Counted from the stretch's first letter, positions 46,535 to 55,403 are shown. The stretch: 64,000 nt of DNA from Candidatus Cybelea sp. (GCA_036489315.1 DASXFZ010000040.1:34637-98636); one strand, 5' to 3'. Numbers and translations are program-made. Notes: generated by a model not told the origin, from the sequence alone.

Positions 46535-47526
46535 CGGGTATAGGGATTCGTGCTGTAGACCGGTTTGCTCGCGCCGTCGATCGTGATCGTGTACCAGGGA
46601 TCCGGCGGGTTTTTGTGCAGCAGATCGAAGCGCTCGTTGTTCTTCGCGATGTGCGAGATCTCGACCGTGTAGTGAATCGGCTTGCCCGGTTCCAGCCGCG
46701 GCGGGGTATCGGTACGCACCAGATAGGCGCCGTGCGCGCCGTGGTCGTTCAGAACGGTCGCTATCCCGTCGGGATCGACGACGACCGCGCTGCCTTCATC
46801 GATGCCGAGCGCGTAGATCTGCTGCACGCCCGGCAGCAGGTTATCGTGAAAGATGCGCGCGAGAAAGACAAGCGTGCGGCCCAAACGATCGCGCACGACC
46901 AGGTGCGTATCGGTGATCGTATCGCGCAGCGCCGGCCAATCGAAGAAGCCGGTCGTGAAGCTGATGCGCGACTCGAGCGGATCTTTGGCGGCGTCGCTCG
47001 TGTGCGTCTCGGTTTTTTCATTATCGGCCGCAACCGAATCATAGATCACCGCGCCTTGCACCGCCAGGCCGGCGCTGCCGCCGCCGACGACTCCGCCGCG
47101 CGCGTAGACGCGTTTGATCGCATCGATCAGTTTCGTCCCCTTCCACCGCACGTAGTCGGCTTGATCGCCGCCGGCGAAATAGACGGCGTCGGCCTTATCG
47201 ATGAGCGGCACGACGCCATCGACTTGCGCTGCCGTCGCGCAGGGTGGAATCAGAATCGTCTGCACGGATGCGAAGTTTCCGGCCTGATAGAAGTGACGAT
47301 CGTCGACGTTCTTCGAGTACGCGCGGAGCACCACGACGTTGCCGCCTCGCGCGTTCGTATGGCCAACCAAGCGGTCGTGCAGCCAGCGCAGCGTCGAGTC
47401 GGGAGAGTACGCGGCACCGGCGCCGTCGAGGACGAGGCCGGGTCCGTGCAGTTGAGGCGTTAACGTGTAGGTTCCATAACGCGGAAACGCGGTGATGGTA
47501 CAGAGTGCGGCAGCAGCGAGTAACAT
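46531..47526 (-). CDS. S51-family peptidase, cyanophycinase-like, secreted
   Basis: 331 residues. A signal peptide-like start (MLLAAAALCTITAFPRYGTY) is followed by the S51 core: AVYFAGGDQADYVRWKGT, then GGVVGGGSAGLAVQGAVIYD with the nucleophilic Ser, and the acid region YALGIDEGSAVVVDPDG. Cyanophycinase-type enzymes cleave Asp-Arg polymers or N-terminal Asp peptides. The target here is unknown. It is divergent from the 47562 gene with only 35 nt between them, and msrC starts inside its stop. Confidence 0.88.
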   Translation of the reverse strand: MLLAAAALCTITAFPRYGTYTLTPQLHGPGLVLDGAGAAYSPDSTLRWLHDRLVGHTNARGGNVVVLRAYSKNVDDRHFYQAGNFASVQTILIPPCATAAQVDGVVPLIDKADAVYFAGGDQADYVRWKGTKLIDAIKRVYARGGVVGGGSAGLAVQGAVIYDSVAADNEKTETHTSDAAKDPLESRISFTTGFFDWPALRDTITDTHLVVRDRLGRTLVFLARIFHDNLLPGVQQIYALGIDEGSAVVVDPDGIATVLNDHGAHGAYLVRTDTPPRLEPGKPIHYTVEISHIAKNNERFDLLHKNPPDPWYTITIDGASKPVYSTNPYTR

Positions 47527-47561
47527 GTCGCGCCGTCATTCGTGCTACAATCCTCGGGTAC

Positions 47562-48536
47562 ATGCGACGGTTGCTTCCCTTGGCGCTTGCCGCTGCGATT
47601 CTCCCCGCCTGCGGAAACGGCAGCCTCGCGCCGGGCGCGAACGGTGCGAGCGTGCATCCGGCGGTGCGCCTGAGAATGGCCGACGTTCCGGTAGTCGGCG
47701 GCTGCCAGATCTTTCCCGCCGACAACTGGTGGAACACCGACATATCGCAGTATCCGCTCGACAAGAACTCCGATGCATACATCGCGGCGCTCCCTGGCAA
47801 CCTGCACCCGGATTTCGGAGAGAATCCGCACTACGGGATTCCGTTCAATATCGTGCCGCAGAGTCAGAAGAAGGTGCCGGTGACGTTCGGCTACGCTTCG
47901 CAGAGCGATCCGGGCCCGTACCCGATTCCGCCCAACGCGCAGATCGAGGGCGGACGGCATGCGAACGGCGACCGCCACGTGCTCGTGCTGCAGCAAGGGG
48001 CCTGCAAGCTCTACGAAATGTGGAGTGCCTATCCGCTCGACGGCGGCAAGAAATGGAAGGCGGGATCGGGGGCGCTCTTCCATCTGAACAGCAACAAGCT
48101 GCGGCCCAATGGCTGGACCTTGGCCGACGCCGCGGGCCTGCCGATTCTTCCCGCCCTCATAAAGTGCGACGAAGTGAAAGCCGGCGAGATCGACCACGCG
48201 CTGCGCGTGACGTTCACCAAAACGCAGATGGGATTTATCCATCCCGCGACGCACTACGCGAGCGACAGCCCAGATCCAACCCTGCCGCCGATGGGTCTGC
48301 GCTTACGGATGAAAGCCTCGTACGACATCTCCGGCCTGACGGGGCAGTCGTTCGTGATCGCAACGGCGATGAAGAAGTACGGCATGTTCGTAGCGGACAA
48401 CGGATCGAACTGGTACTTCCAAGGTGAGGGCGGCAAGCAATCGTCTTGTTGGAACGACGACGACCTCGATCAGCTCAAGAACGTTCCGGGCAGTGCATTC
48501 GAAGTCGTGAAGACGGGGAAGATTCTGCGCATTTAA
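47562..48536 (+). CDS. secreted lipoprotein with WN-type domain
   Basis: 324 residues from the ATG at 47562. Lipobox ILPAC about residue 17. The mature protein contains CQIFPADNWWNTDISQYPLD, then AALPGNLHPDFGENPHYGIP, PNAQIEGGRHANGDRHVLVL, IDHALRVTFTKTQMGFIHPA and DQLKNVPGSAFEVVKTG, a pattern I have seen in secreted proteins of actinobacteria and myxobacteria without a named function. Cys are paired (CKLYEMW, IKCDEVK, SSCWNDDD). The opposite-strand S51 gene shares its promoter region. Confidence 0.78.
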   Translation: MRRLLPLALAAAILPACGNGSLAPGANGASVHPAVRLRMADVPVVGGCQIFPADNWWNTDISQYPLDKNSDAYIAALPGNLHPDFGENPHYGIPFNIVPQSQKKVPVTFGYASQSDPGPYPIPPNAQIEGGRHANGDRHVLVLQQGACKLYEMWSAYPLDGGKKWKAGSGALFHLNSNKLRPNGWTLADAAGLPILPALIKCDEVKAGEIDHALRVTFTKTQMGFIHPATHYASDSPDPTLPPMGLRLRMKASYDISGLTGQSFVIATAMKKYGMFVADNGSNWYFQGEGGKQSSCWNDDDLDQLKNVPGSAFEVVKTGKILRI

Positions 48537-48593
48537 TCGTTCGCTCATCTCGGCCTCAGCCGCTTCGGTGCCCGCGAGTGTTTATGTTAGCGT

Positions 48594-49010
48594 ATGAAAT
48601 CGGTAATTCAATGCGTCGCCATGCTGGCAGCCGCGATTTCGTTGTCGGCCGGGCCGCTCGCCGCGCCGGCGGCAACGATCGACGGCGGCGCGCGCAACAC
48701 GCCTTATGTCGCAGCCTTTGCTCCCATCTTCGGAACATCGGGGATTCCGCGTTCCGGGACGATGACGCTCGCCGTGAGCGACGGGACGATCAGCGGCAAG
48801 TATACCGGCACATCGGTGGGCCCGGATCCGCTCGATAACCACACTGTCCCCGTTATTGGCACGGTCAGCCAAAATGACGGCTACGTTCAGCTCTACATCG
48901 GAATGGGGCTTACGCTGCGCGGCACGATGTCTGCCGACGGCAAGATTACGGGCACCGCGAGCGACGACGGCCGGCTCTACGAGTTTACCGCGGCGCCCTT
49001 GCCGGGTTAG
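48594..49010 (+). CDS. small secreted protein (138 aa)
   Basis: Signal peptide (1-23, ending PLAAPA). The mature ~110 residues repeat a beta-strand pattern (SGTMTLAVSDGTISGKYTGT, IGTVSQNDGYVQLYIGMGLT, LRGTMSADGKITGTASDDG), as in lipocalin- or YceI-like beta-barrels, but no named family is certain. Its TAG interlocks with the stop of propeller F on the other strand. Confidence 0.65.
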   Translation: MKSVIQCVAMLAAAISLSAGPLAAPAATIDGGARNTPYVAAFAPIFGTSGIPRSGTMTLAVSDGTISGKYTGTSVGPDPLDNHTVPVIGTVSQNDGYVQLYIGMGLTLRGTMSADGKITGTASDDGRLYEFTAAPLPG

Positions 49011-49942
49011 CGCTGCGGTGCGACGCTGATCGCGTAGCTGGTTGGCGAGTCGACCGCGGTAAAATGAGATAGCATTCCCCCGGCCTTCGGGTAAGCCCAA
49101 ACGCCGACTTCGCTCTCTCCTATATTCGTGAGGAGGTAGCCGTTCGCTACGGCAAAGTACTCGACTTGATTTCGCCAGCCCCCAAAGCGGAGCGTCTTCA
49201 CGATGACGAGTTTTGTTCCCGAAACTTTGACCCGGTAGATTACGATTGGGCGATCCTCGGTGCCAAGCTCCTTCGCCTGTACCGCGAGGTACTGTCCATC
49301 AAAGTGCATATCGTATAAGTTTGCGAGCTGCTCGTTTAGCAGAAAGGCCGTGAACTTATCGCCTTGATACGGCAGCTCTAAGAGATAGGACTTGGTTTGC
49401 GTGCTTGCGACAACGAAGAGATTCCCCCGAGCGTCGTAGGCCGGGTACTGACAGATTCGAAATCGAGAAGCTGTGTGGATCGCAGGCGGCCCTTTCGCAC
49501 CTTTAAATATTGCGACGCTGCAACTGGTCACCTTGACGGTATTGATGACGGCGAGATTGCCCGTCATGGGATCCCCGGAACACTGGTCGCTTCGCGCCCC
49601 TTGATCTGCGATCTCCGCGATCGGCCGCCGGCCGCCATGAGCGTACTCGAAAATGACGTCGTACGTGGGTGCGAAGACGTGGCCGCGCGCGTCGGAACAG
49701 AGATAGACCCCGCCGTGAGGCATCAGCACGCTGTGCTGCGGCTGACCGGCGGGCGAGGTAAAGACGGAGAGCTTACGCGCGCCGTAGGAGCCGATCAGGT
49801 AGAGCAGATCGCTGGAGTTCGCGAGCCGCGCCGCCGCCGGTGCCTGCGACGGAATCACGGGTTGCTGCTGGAGTGCTCCGCATCCGGCGGTAACTAGGGA
49901 AGCGACGACTGCCGAAAGGCACATGGCCTTTGTCAGGTTCAT
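49007..49942 (-). CDS. secreted propeller lipoprotein F
   Basis: 311 residues. ATG overlaps the propeller G stop (ATGA). Lipobox VTAGC about residue 20. Modules: LLYLIGSYGARKLSVFTSPA, LCSDARGHVFA, FEYAHGGRRPIAEI, CSGDPMTGNLAV, VAIFKGAKGPPAIHTA, YDARGNLFVVA, LLELPYQGDKFTAF, HFDGQYLAV, YRVKVSGTKLVIVKTLRF and VWAYPKAGGML. Second gene of a tandem pair with G. Predicted propeller; unknown role. Confidence 0.8.
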   Translation of the reverse strand: MNLTKAMCLSAVVASLVTAGCGALQQQPVIPSQAPAAARLANSSDLLYLIGSYGARKLSVFTSPAGQPQHSVLMPHGGVYLCSDARGHVFAPTYDVIFEYAHGGRRPIAEIADQGARSDQCSGDPMTGNLAVINTVKVTSCSVAIFKGAKGPPAIHTASRFRICQYPAYDARGNLFVVASTQTKSYLLELPYQGDKFTAFLLNEQLANLYDMHFDGQYLAVQAKELGTEDRPIVIYRVKVSGTKLVIVKTLRFGGWRNQVEYFAVANGYLLTNIGESEVGVWAYPKAGGMLSHFTAVDSPTSYAISVAPQR

Positions 49943-50850
49943 GGCGCTACACTCACCGTCATACTGCCGGGTTCGTCGACGTCCTTTATAGTCTTGGTTG
50001 GTTCGCCTCCGGCGGGATAGGAAAAAAAGTACAGCGTATAGCCATCTGAGACGATCAGCGTCGAACCGCGGACGAAGAACCGTGCGGCGTCGGTGCTTAG
50101 GGTTGTAGAGCCCTTCAAGGAACCTTTGCGCGCGTCGATCGCGTACCGATTGATCTGTCCGTAGTAGTAGTATGACGAGCTTCCAGCTTCGCCTCCGACG
50201 GCGATATGTTTCCCGTCCCACTGAAGACCCGTTGGATTCGGAACGTGGGGAGAGAGGATCACGCGCTTGAACTTTCCGTTGATGAGCTCGCCGAGGGTTG
50301 CATAGCTGTTGCCACCCAGTACGAACAAATTGCCCTCGGAGTCGTACGTGAGGTCGTTCGGCGAGAGCCACAAGTAGTATCGCTTCGGCTTCCCTTGTCC
50401 GTGCGGATAGATGAGCAGCGTGCCGCCCTCAACGTTACCGACGCCGAGGTCGCCGGTCTTCGGATTGACGGCACAAGAGGCAGCGCCATTATCTGGGTCG
50501 GACAACGTCGCCATCGGTTTTTTTGCGCCGTGTCTATACACGAAGATCGTTGATGTGGATTGGAACGACTGCGTCATGTACACGTTACCCTGGCGGTCAG
50601 AACAAAGGCCGGTAATTTGCTTGGATATTTTGTACACGACCCGACCCGCGGGGAACGACAGCACGTACACGTAGGCCCAGGTCGCCGTATGGCCGACGAC
50701 GTAGAGCAAGTCGCCCGCGGGCGCGCGACGTGTCGTTTGAGGCTGCACGGCCACTCCAGCGGGAACGGTCGATTGCGCACCCCCGCAGCCGGCGAGAAGA
50801 GCGATCCCAGCGATGCGAACAAGAAGCCGGTTCCATTGAAGTCGTGCCAT
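49939..50850 (-). CDS. secreted propeller lipoprotein G
   Basis: 303 residues, lipobox LLAGC about residue 22. Modules: LLYVVGHTATWAYVYVLSFP, GLCSDRQGNVYM, IFVYRHGAKKPMATL, CAVNPKTGDLGV, LLIYPHGQGKPKRY, YDSEGNLFVLG, LGELINGKFKRVIL, LQWDGKHIAVGG, YAIDARKGSLKGSTTL and the end FFSYPAGGEPTKTI. It is followed by F with a 4-nt overlap, exactly as B is by C, so paralogous pairs are cotranslated at two sites. Confidence 0.82.
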   Translation of the reverse strand: MARLQWNRLLVRIAGIALLAGCGGAQSTVPAGVAVQPQTTRRAPAGDLLYVVGHTATWAYVYVLSFPAGRVVYKISKQITGLCSDRQGNVYMTQSFQSTSTIFVYRHGAKKPMATLSDPDNGAASCAVNPKTGDLGVGNVEGGTLLIYPHGQGKPKRYYLWLSPNDLTYDSEGNLFVLGGNSYATLGELINGKFKRVILSPHVPNPTGLQWDGKHIAVGGEAGSSSYYYYGQINRYAIDARKGSLKGSTTLSTDAARFFVRGSTLIVSDGYTLYFFSYPAGGEPTKTIKDVDEPGSMTVSVAP

Positions 50851-50925
50851 AACTTCCGGAGATTCGACGCGCCGTCGGTGGCCCCCGTGGAACCGGCGGC
50901 GGGCGGGCGCCTAGGTGACGCGAGA

Positions 50926-51255
50926 TTAGCCAGAAAGTTTTGTTTGGTCGCGGCCGGGTTCAGGGCGGTCGGCGACGACCGGTTCGATCGATGTTCCCGG
51001 TGGTCTTGCAGTAGAGTAGACCTGCTGGTGCAGGTGAACGACTTGTAGCGGCGTGGGATCCTTCATCAGCGCCATGATGAGCGCGACGACCCAACCGATG
51101 AACGACCAGCCAAGTAGAATATTGAGAACGACGATCGTGGCGGAGTTGCGGCGGTGTGCGACGACGGCGAGGATTGACGGCAGGAAATAAATCATCGTTC
51201 CGATCGCCGACACGATCATCCAGAAGAAGAGCCCGATAGAGAACGCCGCCGCCAC
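50926..51255 (-). CDS. superinfection-immunity (Imm)-like small membrane protein
   Basis: About 109 residues from the GTG at 51255 (VAAAFSIGLFFWMIVSAIGT); an upstream ATG at 51324 would add a basic stretch that shadows the GH125 start. Two membrane helices surround AHRRNSATIVVLNILLGWSF and IGWVVALIMALMKDPTPL. The segment MIYFLPSILAVVAHRRN with VLNxLLGWxxxGW is the Pfam 'superinfection immunity protein' pattern, also common in chromosomal genes unrelated to phage. Role therefore unclear. It is divergent from the GH125 gene. Confidence 0.7.
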   Translation of the reverse strand: MAAAFSIGLFFWMIVSAIGTMIYFLPSILAVVAHRRNSATIVVLNILLGWSFIGWVVALIMALMKDPTPLQVVHLHQQVYSTARPPGTSIEPVVADRPEPGRDQTKLSG

Positions 51256-51335
51256 GTGTTGAGCTTCCGCGCGCCGGCTCCGGCGCCTGTCGCGACGGCA
51301 GGAAGCGGGCTGGGCGGCGGGCAAGCGCCTCGCCG

Positions 51336-52724
51336 ATGAGGCGCGCGTTTTTGCTCGGCGTGGCTTGGGTGTTGGCCGTATGCCCGCCGGCCGGAGCGCA
51401 AACTCTCACGATTCCGATCGAGACTCAGATCCGCCCGGTCGTCGCCGAGACGCTCTTCCAGCAGCTCTTCGCTAACTTCTTTAGCGAGAGCGACGGCACG
51501 ACGTACGTGCAGACGGGCGACATTCCGGCGATGTGGCTACGCGATTCAGCCGCGCAGACGATGCCGTACATTCGCTTCGTCCACGACTACCCCGACCTGA
51601 GGAAGACGTTTTACGGCGTCGTCGAGCGCGACGCGAAGAACATCATGGTCAACCCCTACGCGGAGGCCTTCAGCGCCGACTACCGCGTGTGGGAGGACAA
51701 GTGGGAGATCGACTCGCTCTCGTGGCCGGTCGTGCTGATCTTCGTCTACTACGCCAATACGCGCGACCGCGGCATTTTCACGCCGACCGTGCACAGCGCG
51801 CTGCAGAAGATCGTCGCGGTGCTCAAGTGCGAGCAGCAGCACGCAACGTGCAGCCACTACTCCTGGCCGAACCCCGTTCCGACGCACGACCAGTACAATC
51901 CTAACACCGGCCTGATCTGGAGCGCCTTTCGGCCGTCGGACGATCCGGTGACCTATCGTTTCAACATTCCGCAGAACGCCTTTGCGGTCGTGGCGATGAA
52001 GCTGGTAGCCGCCTTCGCGCGCGAGGCCTTCAAGGACGATCAGCTGGCCCAGGACGCGACCGCCATCGCTACCCAAGTGCAAGCCGGCGTGCAGCGTTAC
52101 GGACGAACGTTCAGTGCGGGCTACGGCGGGTGGATGTACGTCTACGAGACCGACGGCTACGGCAATAACAACCTGATGGATGATGCCAACCTCCCCAACC
52201 TGACGGCCCTGCCGTTCACCGGCTGGTGCGCGACCACCGATCCGGTCTACCTTAATACGCGGCGCTTCACGCTGAGCTTCGACGACCCGTACTATTACAC
52301 GGGCAAGTACGCGACGGGCCTCGGCAGCCCGCACACGCCAAAGGGCTGGATCTGGCCGCTCGGCATCATCGGCGCGGCGCTGACCACGACCTCGCGCGAC
52401 GACATCGTCAACGCGATCAAGATGCTCGACCAGAGCGATACGCTCAACGGCTTGATGCACGAGTCGGTCGATCCCGACGATCCCGACGATCCGGCGCACT
52501 TCACGCGGCCGCAGTTCGGCTGGGCGAACGCCTTTTGGGCCGAGCTGCTCTTTCGCGCGGTGGCCGGTTACTCGCTGCTGCCCTACGGACCGATCGGCGC
52601 GGCGATTCCGGGGGAGCGCCTGAGCGAGATTCCGACGGTCACGCCGCTGTCGGCGCAGTTCCGCAACCGAGCTCTGCTCGCGCAGACCCTGGGGCAGCTG
52701 CTTCAACAGCACCCGCAGCCGTAG
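51336..52724 (+). CDS. GH125 exo-alpha-1,6-mannosidase
   Basis: 462 residues with signal peptide (about 1-22, ending AGAQ). Family signatures: YVQTGDIPAMWLRDSAAQTM, DNNLMDD-like GNNNLMDDANLPNLTALPFT, ATGLGSPHTPKGWIWPLGII and MHESVDPD...FTRPQFGWANAFWAEL. GH125 enzymes remove terminal mannose without metal ions. The catalytic acid lies in the GDIPAMWLRDS loop. The start codon lies in a GCGCCTC/GAGGCGC hairpin. infA-like gene follows 74 nt downstream. Confidence 0.93.
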   Translation: MRRAFLLGVAWVLAVCPPAGAQTLTIPIETQIRPVVAETLFQQLFANFFSESDGTTYVQTGDIPAMWLRDSAAQTMPYIRFVHDYPDLRKTFYGVVERDAKNIMVNPYAEAFSADYRVWEDKWEIDSLSWPVVLIFVYYANTRDRGIFTPTVHSALQKIVAVLKCEQQHATCSHYSWPNPVPTHDQYNPNTGLIWSAFRPSDDPVTYRFNIPQNAFAVVAMKLVAAFAREAFKDDQLAQDATAIATQVQAGVQRYGRTFSAGYGGWMYVYETDGYGNNNLMDDANLPNLTALPFTGWCATTDPVYLNTRRFTLSFDDPYYYTGKYATGLGSPHTPKGWIWPLGIIGAALTTTSRDDIVNAIKMLDQSDTLNGLMHESVDPDDPDDPAHFTRPQFGWANAFWAELLFRAVAGYSLLPYGPIGAAIPGERLSEIPTVTPLSAQFRNRALLAQTLGQLLQQHPQP

Positions 52725-52786
52725 GGGCCGAGGGCGACCCTCCGGAAGAATGGCGGGTCGCAAAAACCAAGCACGTCTTTCAAAGT

Positions 52787-52792
52787 TAGGAG
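52787..52792 (+). promoter_or_regulatory. Shine-Dalgarno deciding an AUA start of infA
   Basis: TAGGAG followed by six bases places the ribosome on ATA at 52799-52801. The in-frame stop TAG is part of this site, so no earlier start exists. Confidence 0.6.
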
Positions 52793-52798
52793 CATCTC

Positions 52799-53110
52799 AT
52801 AGCAGCACGCAGACCTCGACCACGAACTGGCCCCAAGCAGCAGCGCGGCCCGAAGCCGGAAAACCTCAAGGAAGCGCCGCTCGAGGTTGCCGGGAGCATC
52901 AAGCAAGTCTTCCCCAGCGCGACCTTCTCCGTCGAACTCGACAACGGTCATACGATCCTCGCCCACATTGCCGGCCGCTTACGCCGTCATCGCATCAGAA
53001 TTCTACCGGGCGACCGAGTCGACGTCGAAATCTCGGCCTACGATCTCACCAAGGGACGAATCGTCTACCGCCATCGCGGTAACGAAGACCGGCCGCCGCC
53101 GCCGACTTAG
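52799..53110 (+). CDS. infA: translation initiation factor IF-1, apparent AUA start
   Basis: 103 residues. The core is IF-1 by eye: [60 protein letters not shown] and IVYRHRG (the OB/S1 fold). It has a basic ~25-residue N-terminal extension ([20 protein letters not shown]) absent from E. coli IF-1. Between the upstream in-frame TAG and the core there is no ATG, GTG or TTG; the only start with a ribosome site is ATA at 52799. An ATG at 52750 is in another frame. IF-1 works at the ribosomal A site during initiation. Confidence 0.85.
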   Translation: MAARRPRPRTGPKQQRGPKPENLKEAPLEVAGSIKQVFPSATFSVELDNGHTILAHIAGRLRRHRIRILPGDRVDVEISAYDLTKGRIVYRHRGNEDRPPPPT

Positions 53111-53418
53111 GCGCCGGGCTTTCGCCCTTTCGCGTACTCTTCGGCCGTCTGCGTCGTCGTGGTGGTGGTGACGGTCGTCTGCTGACCGCCTTCGCCGGTC
53201 GCCGTGGTCTGGATCGTCGTTGCGGTCGACTCTTTGATTTTCCACAGCCACAGTACCAGAATGCCGGCGATGACGAATCCGAAGCCTGCCGGCAACTCGT
53301 AGGCTTCGAAGCCTTGGTAGCTCAGCCGCGGTATGGCAAGGCCCGATTGGGCTAGGAGGAGCCAAAGCCCGACGGCAAAGAGGCCGACGCCCAAAATCAC
53401 TTTCACCGCGAAGCGCAT
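53107..53418 (-). CDS. small membrane protein with Thr-rich tail (103 aa)
   Basis: ATG at 53418 with GAAGGT upstream. Two helices ([20 protein letters not shown] and [20 protein letters not shown]) are followed by a tail rich in Thr ([20 protein letters not shown]) and a basic end. No family recognised. Its stop codon TAA interlocks with the TAG of the IF-1 gene. Confidence 0.6.
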   Translation of the reverse strand: MRFAVKVILGVGLFAVGLWLLLAQSGLAIPRLSYQGFEAYELPAGFGFVIAGILVLWLWKIKESTATTIQTTATGEGGQQTTVTTTTTTQTAEEYAKGRKPGA

Positions 53419-53893
53419 CGAACTACCTTCGCGACGGAAGGTGCGAAGGCTTGGAGGATTCGAGAGAGCGGCCACCCGATTAACCCCCATTGGACCCCTC
53501 ATGGGGCTCACGGTACTGCCTTTCCGCGAGCCTCTGTCCTTATTCAGCAGCAACGGTAGCTTCGTTGAGAGGGGGACCGTGCGTTTTTCGGTCCCCTGTG
53601 TCCGCTCTCTCTGCTAGGATCCCCTAGCTATTAAATAATAGAACACTGCGGGCTCTATGCGAATCCCCCTTATTTGCTATATGCGGGCCATTTCAACATG
53701 AATTCATGGTACGAAAGAACCAGCGTCATAGATTTCGTTTGATTTTGGCCGTGCAATCCGTAATATCTTCGGAGAGCTTGGGAACCCCGAACTTTCAAGT
53801 TGACGTAGATCATCTGAAGACGCCAACCGCGAGGTGATGCCGTGCTGGGGCTAAAACGGGTCTTCGCGACCATCGACGTTTACGGAGAAAGGG
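53419..53893. other. 475-base regulatory gap with an orphan hairpin
   Basis: Between divergent genes. At 53572-53596 GGGGACCG-TGCGTTTTT-CGGTCCCC forms a perfect eight-pair stem, and CTAGG-ATCC-CCTAG follows at 53616-53629. The AT-rich stretch after it (CTATTAAATAATAGAAC) may hold a promoter for the phosphoesterase gene. No open frame is convincing. Confidence 0.45.
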
Positions 53894-55312
53894 ATGACCA
53901 TTTCGAATTTCTTGCGTTACGCGTTTACGTGCTGGACGGCCGCCATCGTGCTCGCCTCTTGCGGCGGCAACGCACCGTCGTCGTCGCTTCCTGCCGCTCG
54001 GCTGCCGTTCGGCGCTCAGAGGCATACGGCGAGTTCCCCGATTAAGCACATCGTCCTCATGATCCAGGAGAATCGAAGCTTCAACGATCTTTTTGCGACA
54101 TTTCCTGGAGCCGACGGAACGACGACCGGCCAAGCCGTGCCCAATTCGAACTGCAGCCCGCCGATCTCAGGTGGCGCGCTGGCCCTTAAAGAGATGCCGC
54201 TGGTCCTCACCAAGGACCTGAACCACTCGTGGAAGAGCGGGTACTCGATTGCGTACGATGGCGGCAAGCTGGACGCTTTCGATTTGATCCGGTTCGGCGG
54301 GGTCGGATTGTTCGAATGCACGTACCCTTATCAGTATACCGACCCTACGCAGGTCAAACCGTATTGGACGCTGGCTTCGCAGTACGCCCTGGCGGAGCAC
54401 ATGTTCACGACCCAGGCGAGCGACAGTTTTACGGCACACCAAGATCTGATCAGAGGCGGCACGGTCGTCGAACGTAACAAAGCATTGGTAGACGATCCCA
54501 CCTGCGGCACGTGTTGGTGGGGCTGCGACGCCACCCCGGGAACGGCGACGCATCTCATCACTCCGGGTAATGAGTTTGTGAAAGTAGGCCCCTTCCCGTG
54601 CTCCAACAAGTTCAAAAATAAGTATCTCACGCTTCGCGATCGGCTCGATGCGAAAAGCATAACGTGGATGTATTACGCGCCGCCATCGAGCCAGATTGAC
54701 GGTAAGTTGTGGAGCGCGTTTGACGTCGTCTATCCCGTGCGATATGGACCCGAATGGACGAGTAATATCTCGACCCCCGAGACGAAAATTTTGAGCGACG
54801 TCCAGTCCGGCAAGCTGGCGGCGGTGTCGTGGGTCATACCTGAGGGGGGCAACTCCGATCATCCGTTCACCAAAATGGGCGGCAAATACACGGACAACGG
54901 CCCCGAGTGGATCGCCACCGTCGTCAATGCGATCGGCCAGAGTTCGTACTGGGACTCAACGGCGATTATTGTCGTCTGGGACGACTGGGGCGGCTTTTAC
55001 GACAATAGAGCCGGGAAGCTGGGCAAGTACGCCGGCCCCGGAGAACGTGTGCCGATGCTCGTTATATCTCCTTACGCAAAAGCGGGCTACATTTCCAAGA
55101 CCAACTACGAGTTTGGCAGCATTCTGAAGTACATCGAGCAAAACTGGAGTCTCGGCACGCTGAATACGACGGATAAGTCGTCGAAGAGCATCGTCGACTG
55201 TTTCAACTACAAGCAGTCGCCGATTCCGTTCCAGCCGATCGTCTCAAGCTTAGGCAAATCGTACTTCATGCATGAGAAGCATTCGTATCTCGCGCCCGAC
55301 ACCGACTGGTAG
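53894..55312 (+). CDS. phosphoesterase (phospholipase C/acid phosphatase-like) lipoprotein
   Basis: 472 residues. Lipobox VLASC about residue 23. PF04185-type core: IKHIVLMIQENRSFNDLFAT (metal-binding Glu-Asn), AEHMFTTQASDSFTAHQDLI, the region DPTCGTCWWGCDATPG and the metal site IIVVWDDWGGFYDN...VPMLVISPYAK. Members hydrolyse phospholipids or other phosphate esters outside the cell. The ATG is preceded by GAAAGG. A clear terminator closes it. Confidence 0.92.
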   Translation: MTISNFLRYAFTCWTAAIVLASCGGNAPSSSLPAARLPFGAQRHTASSPIKHIVLMIQENRSFNDLFATFPGADGTTTGQAVPNSNCSPPISGGALALKEMPLVLTKDLNHSWKSGYSIAYDGGKLDAFDLIRFGGVGLFECTYPYQYTDPTQVKPYWTLASQYALAEHMFTTQASDSFTAHQDLIRGGTVVERNKALVDDPTCGTCWWGCDATPGTATHLITPGNEFVKVGPFPCSNKFKNKYLTLRDRLDAKSITWMYYAPPSSQIDGKLWSAFDVVYPVRYGPEWTSNISTPETKILSDVQSGKLAAVSWVIPEGGNSDHPFTKMGGKYTDNGPEWIATVVNAIGQSSYWDSTAIIVVWDDWGGFYDNRAGKLGKYAGPGERVPMLVISPYAKAGYISKTNYEFGSILKYIEQNWSLGTLNTTDKSSKSIVDCFNYKQSPIPFQPIVSSLGKSYFMHEKHSYLAPDTDW

Positions 55313-55330
55313 CCAAAGACCCGCGCGCGT

Positions 55331-55366
55331 AAAAGACCCGCCCCCGAAGTGGGGGCAGGTCTTTTT
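55331..55366 (+). terminator. intrinsic terminator after the phosphoesterase gene
   Basis: AAAAGACC-CGCCCCC-GAAG-TGGGGGC-A-GGTCTTTTT gives a long GC stem with flanking A/T tracts on both sides, so it can serve the phosphoesterase and the convergent gene at 55404. Confidence 0.92.
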
Positions 55367-55403
55367 GCTGCGGGAACCGTTTAGGAGGGGAGAAGGAGCG
55401 CCG

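Noticed and set aside
49943..50371. Long N-terminal extension of propeller F
   Set aside because: It lies over propeller G in another frame; the signal peptide and lipobox begin at 49942.
52750..53082. ATG-started frame over the IF-1 region
   Set aside because: It is in the wrong frame for the IF-1 core, and its translation is low-complexity Arg/Ala/Gln sequence.
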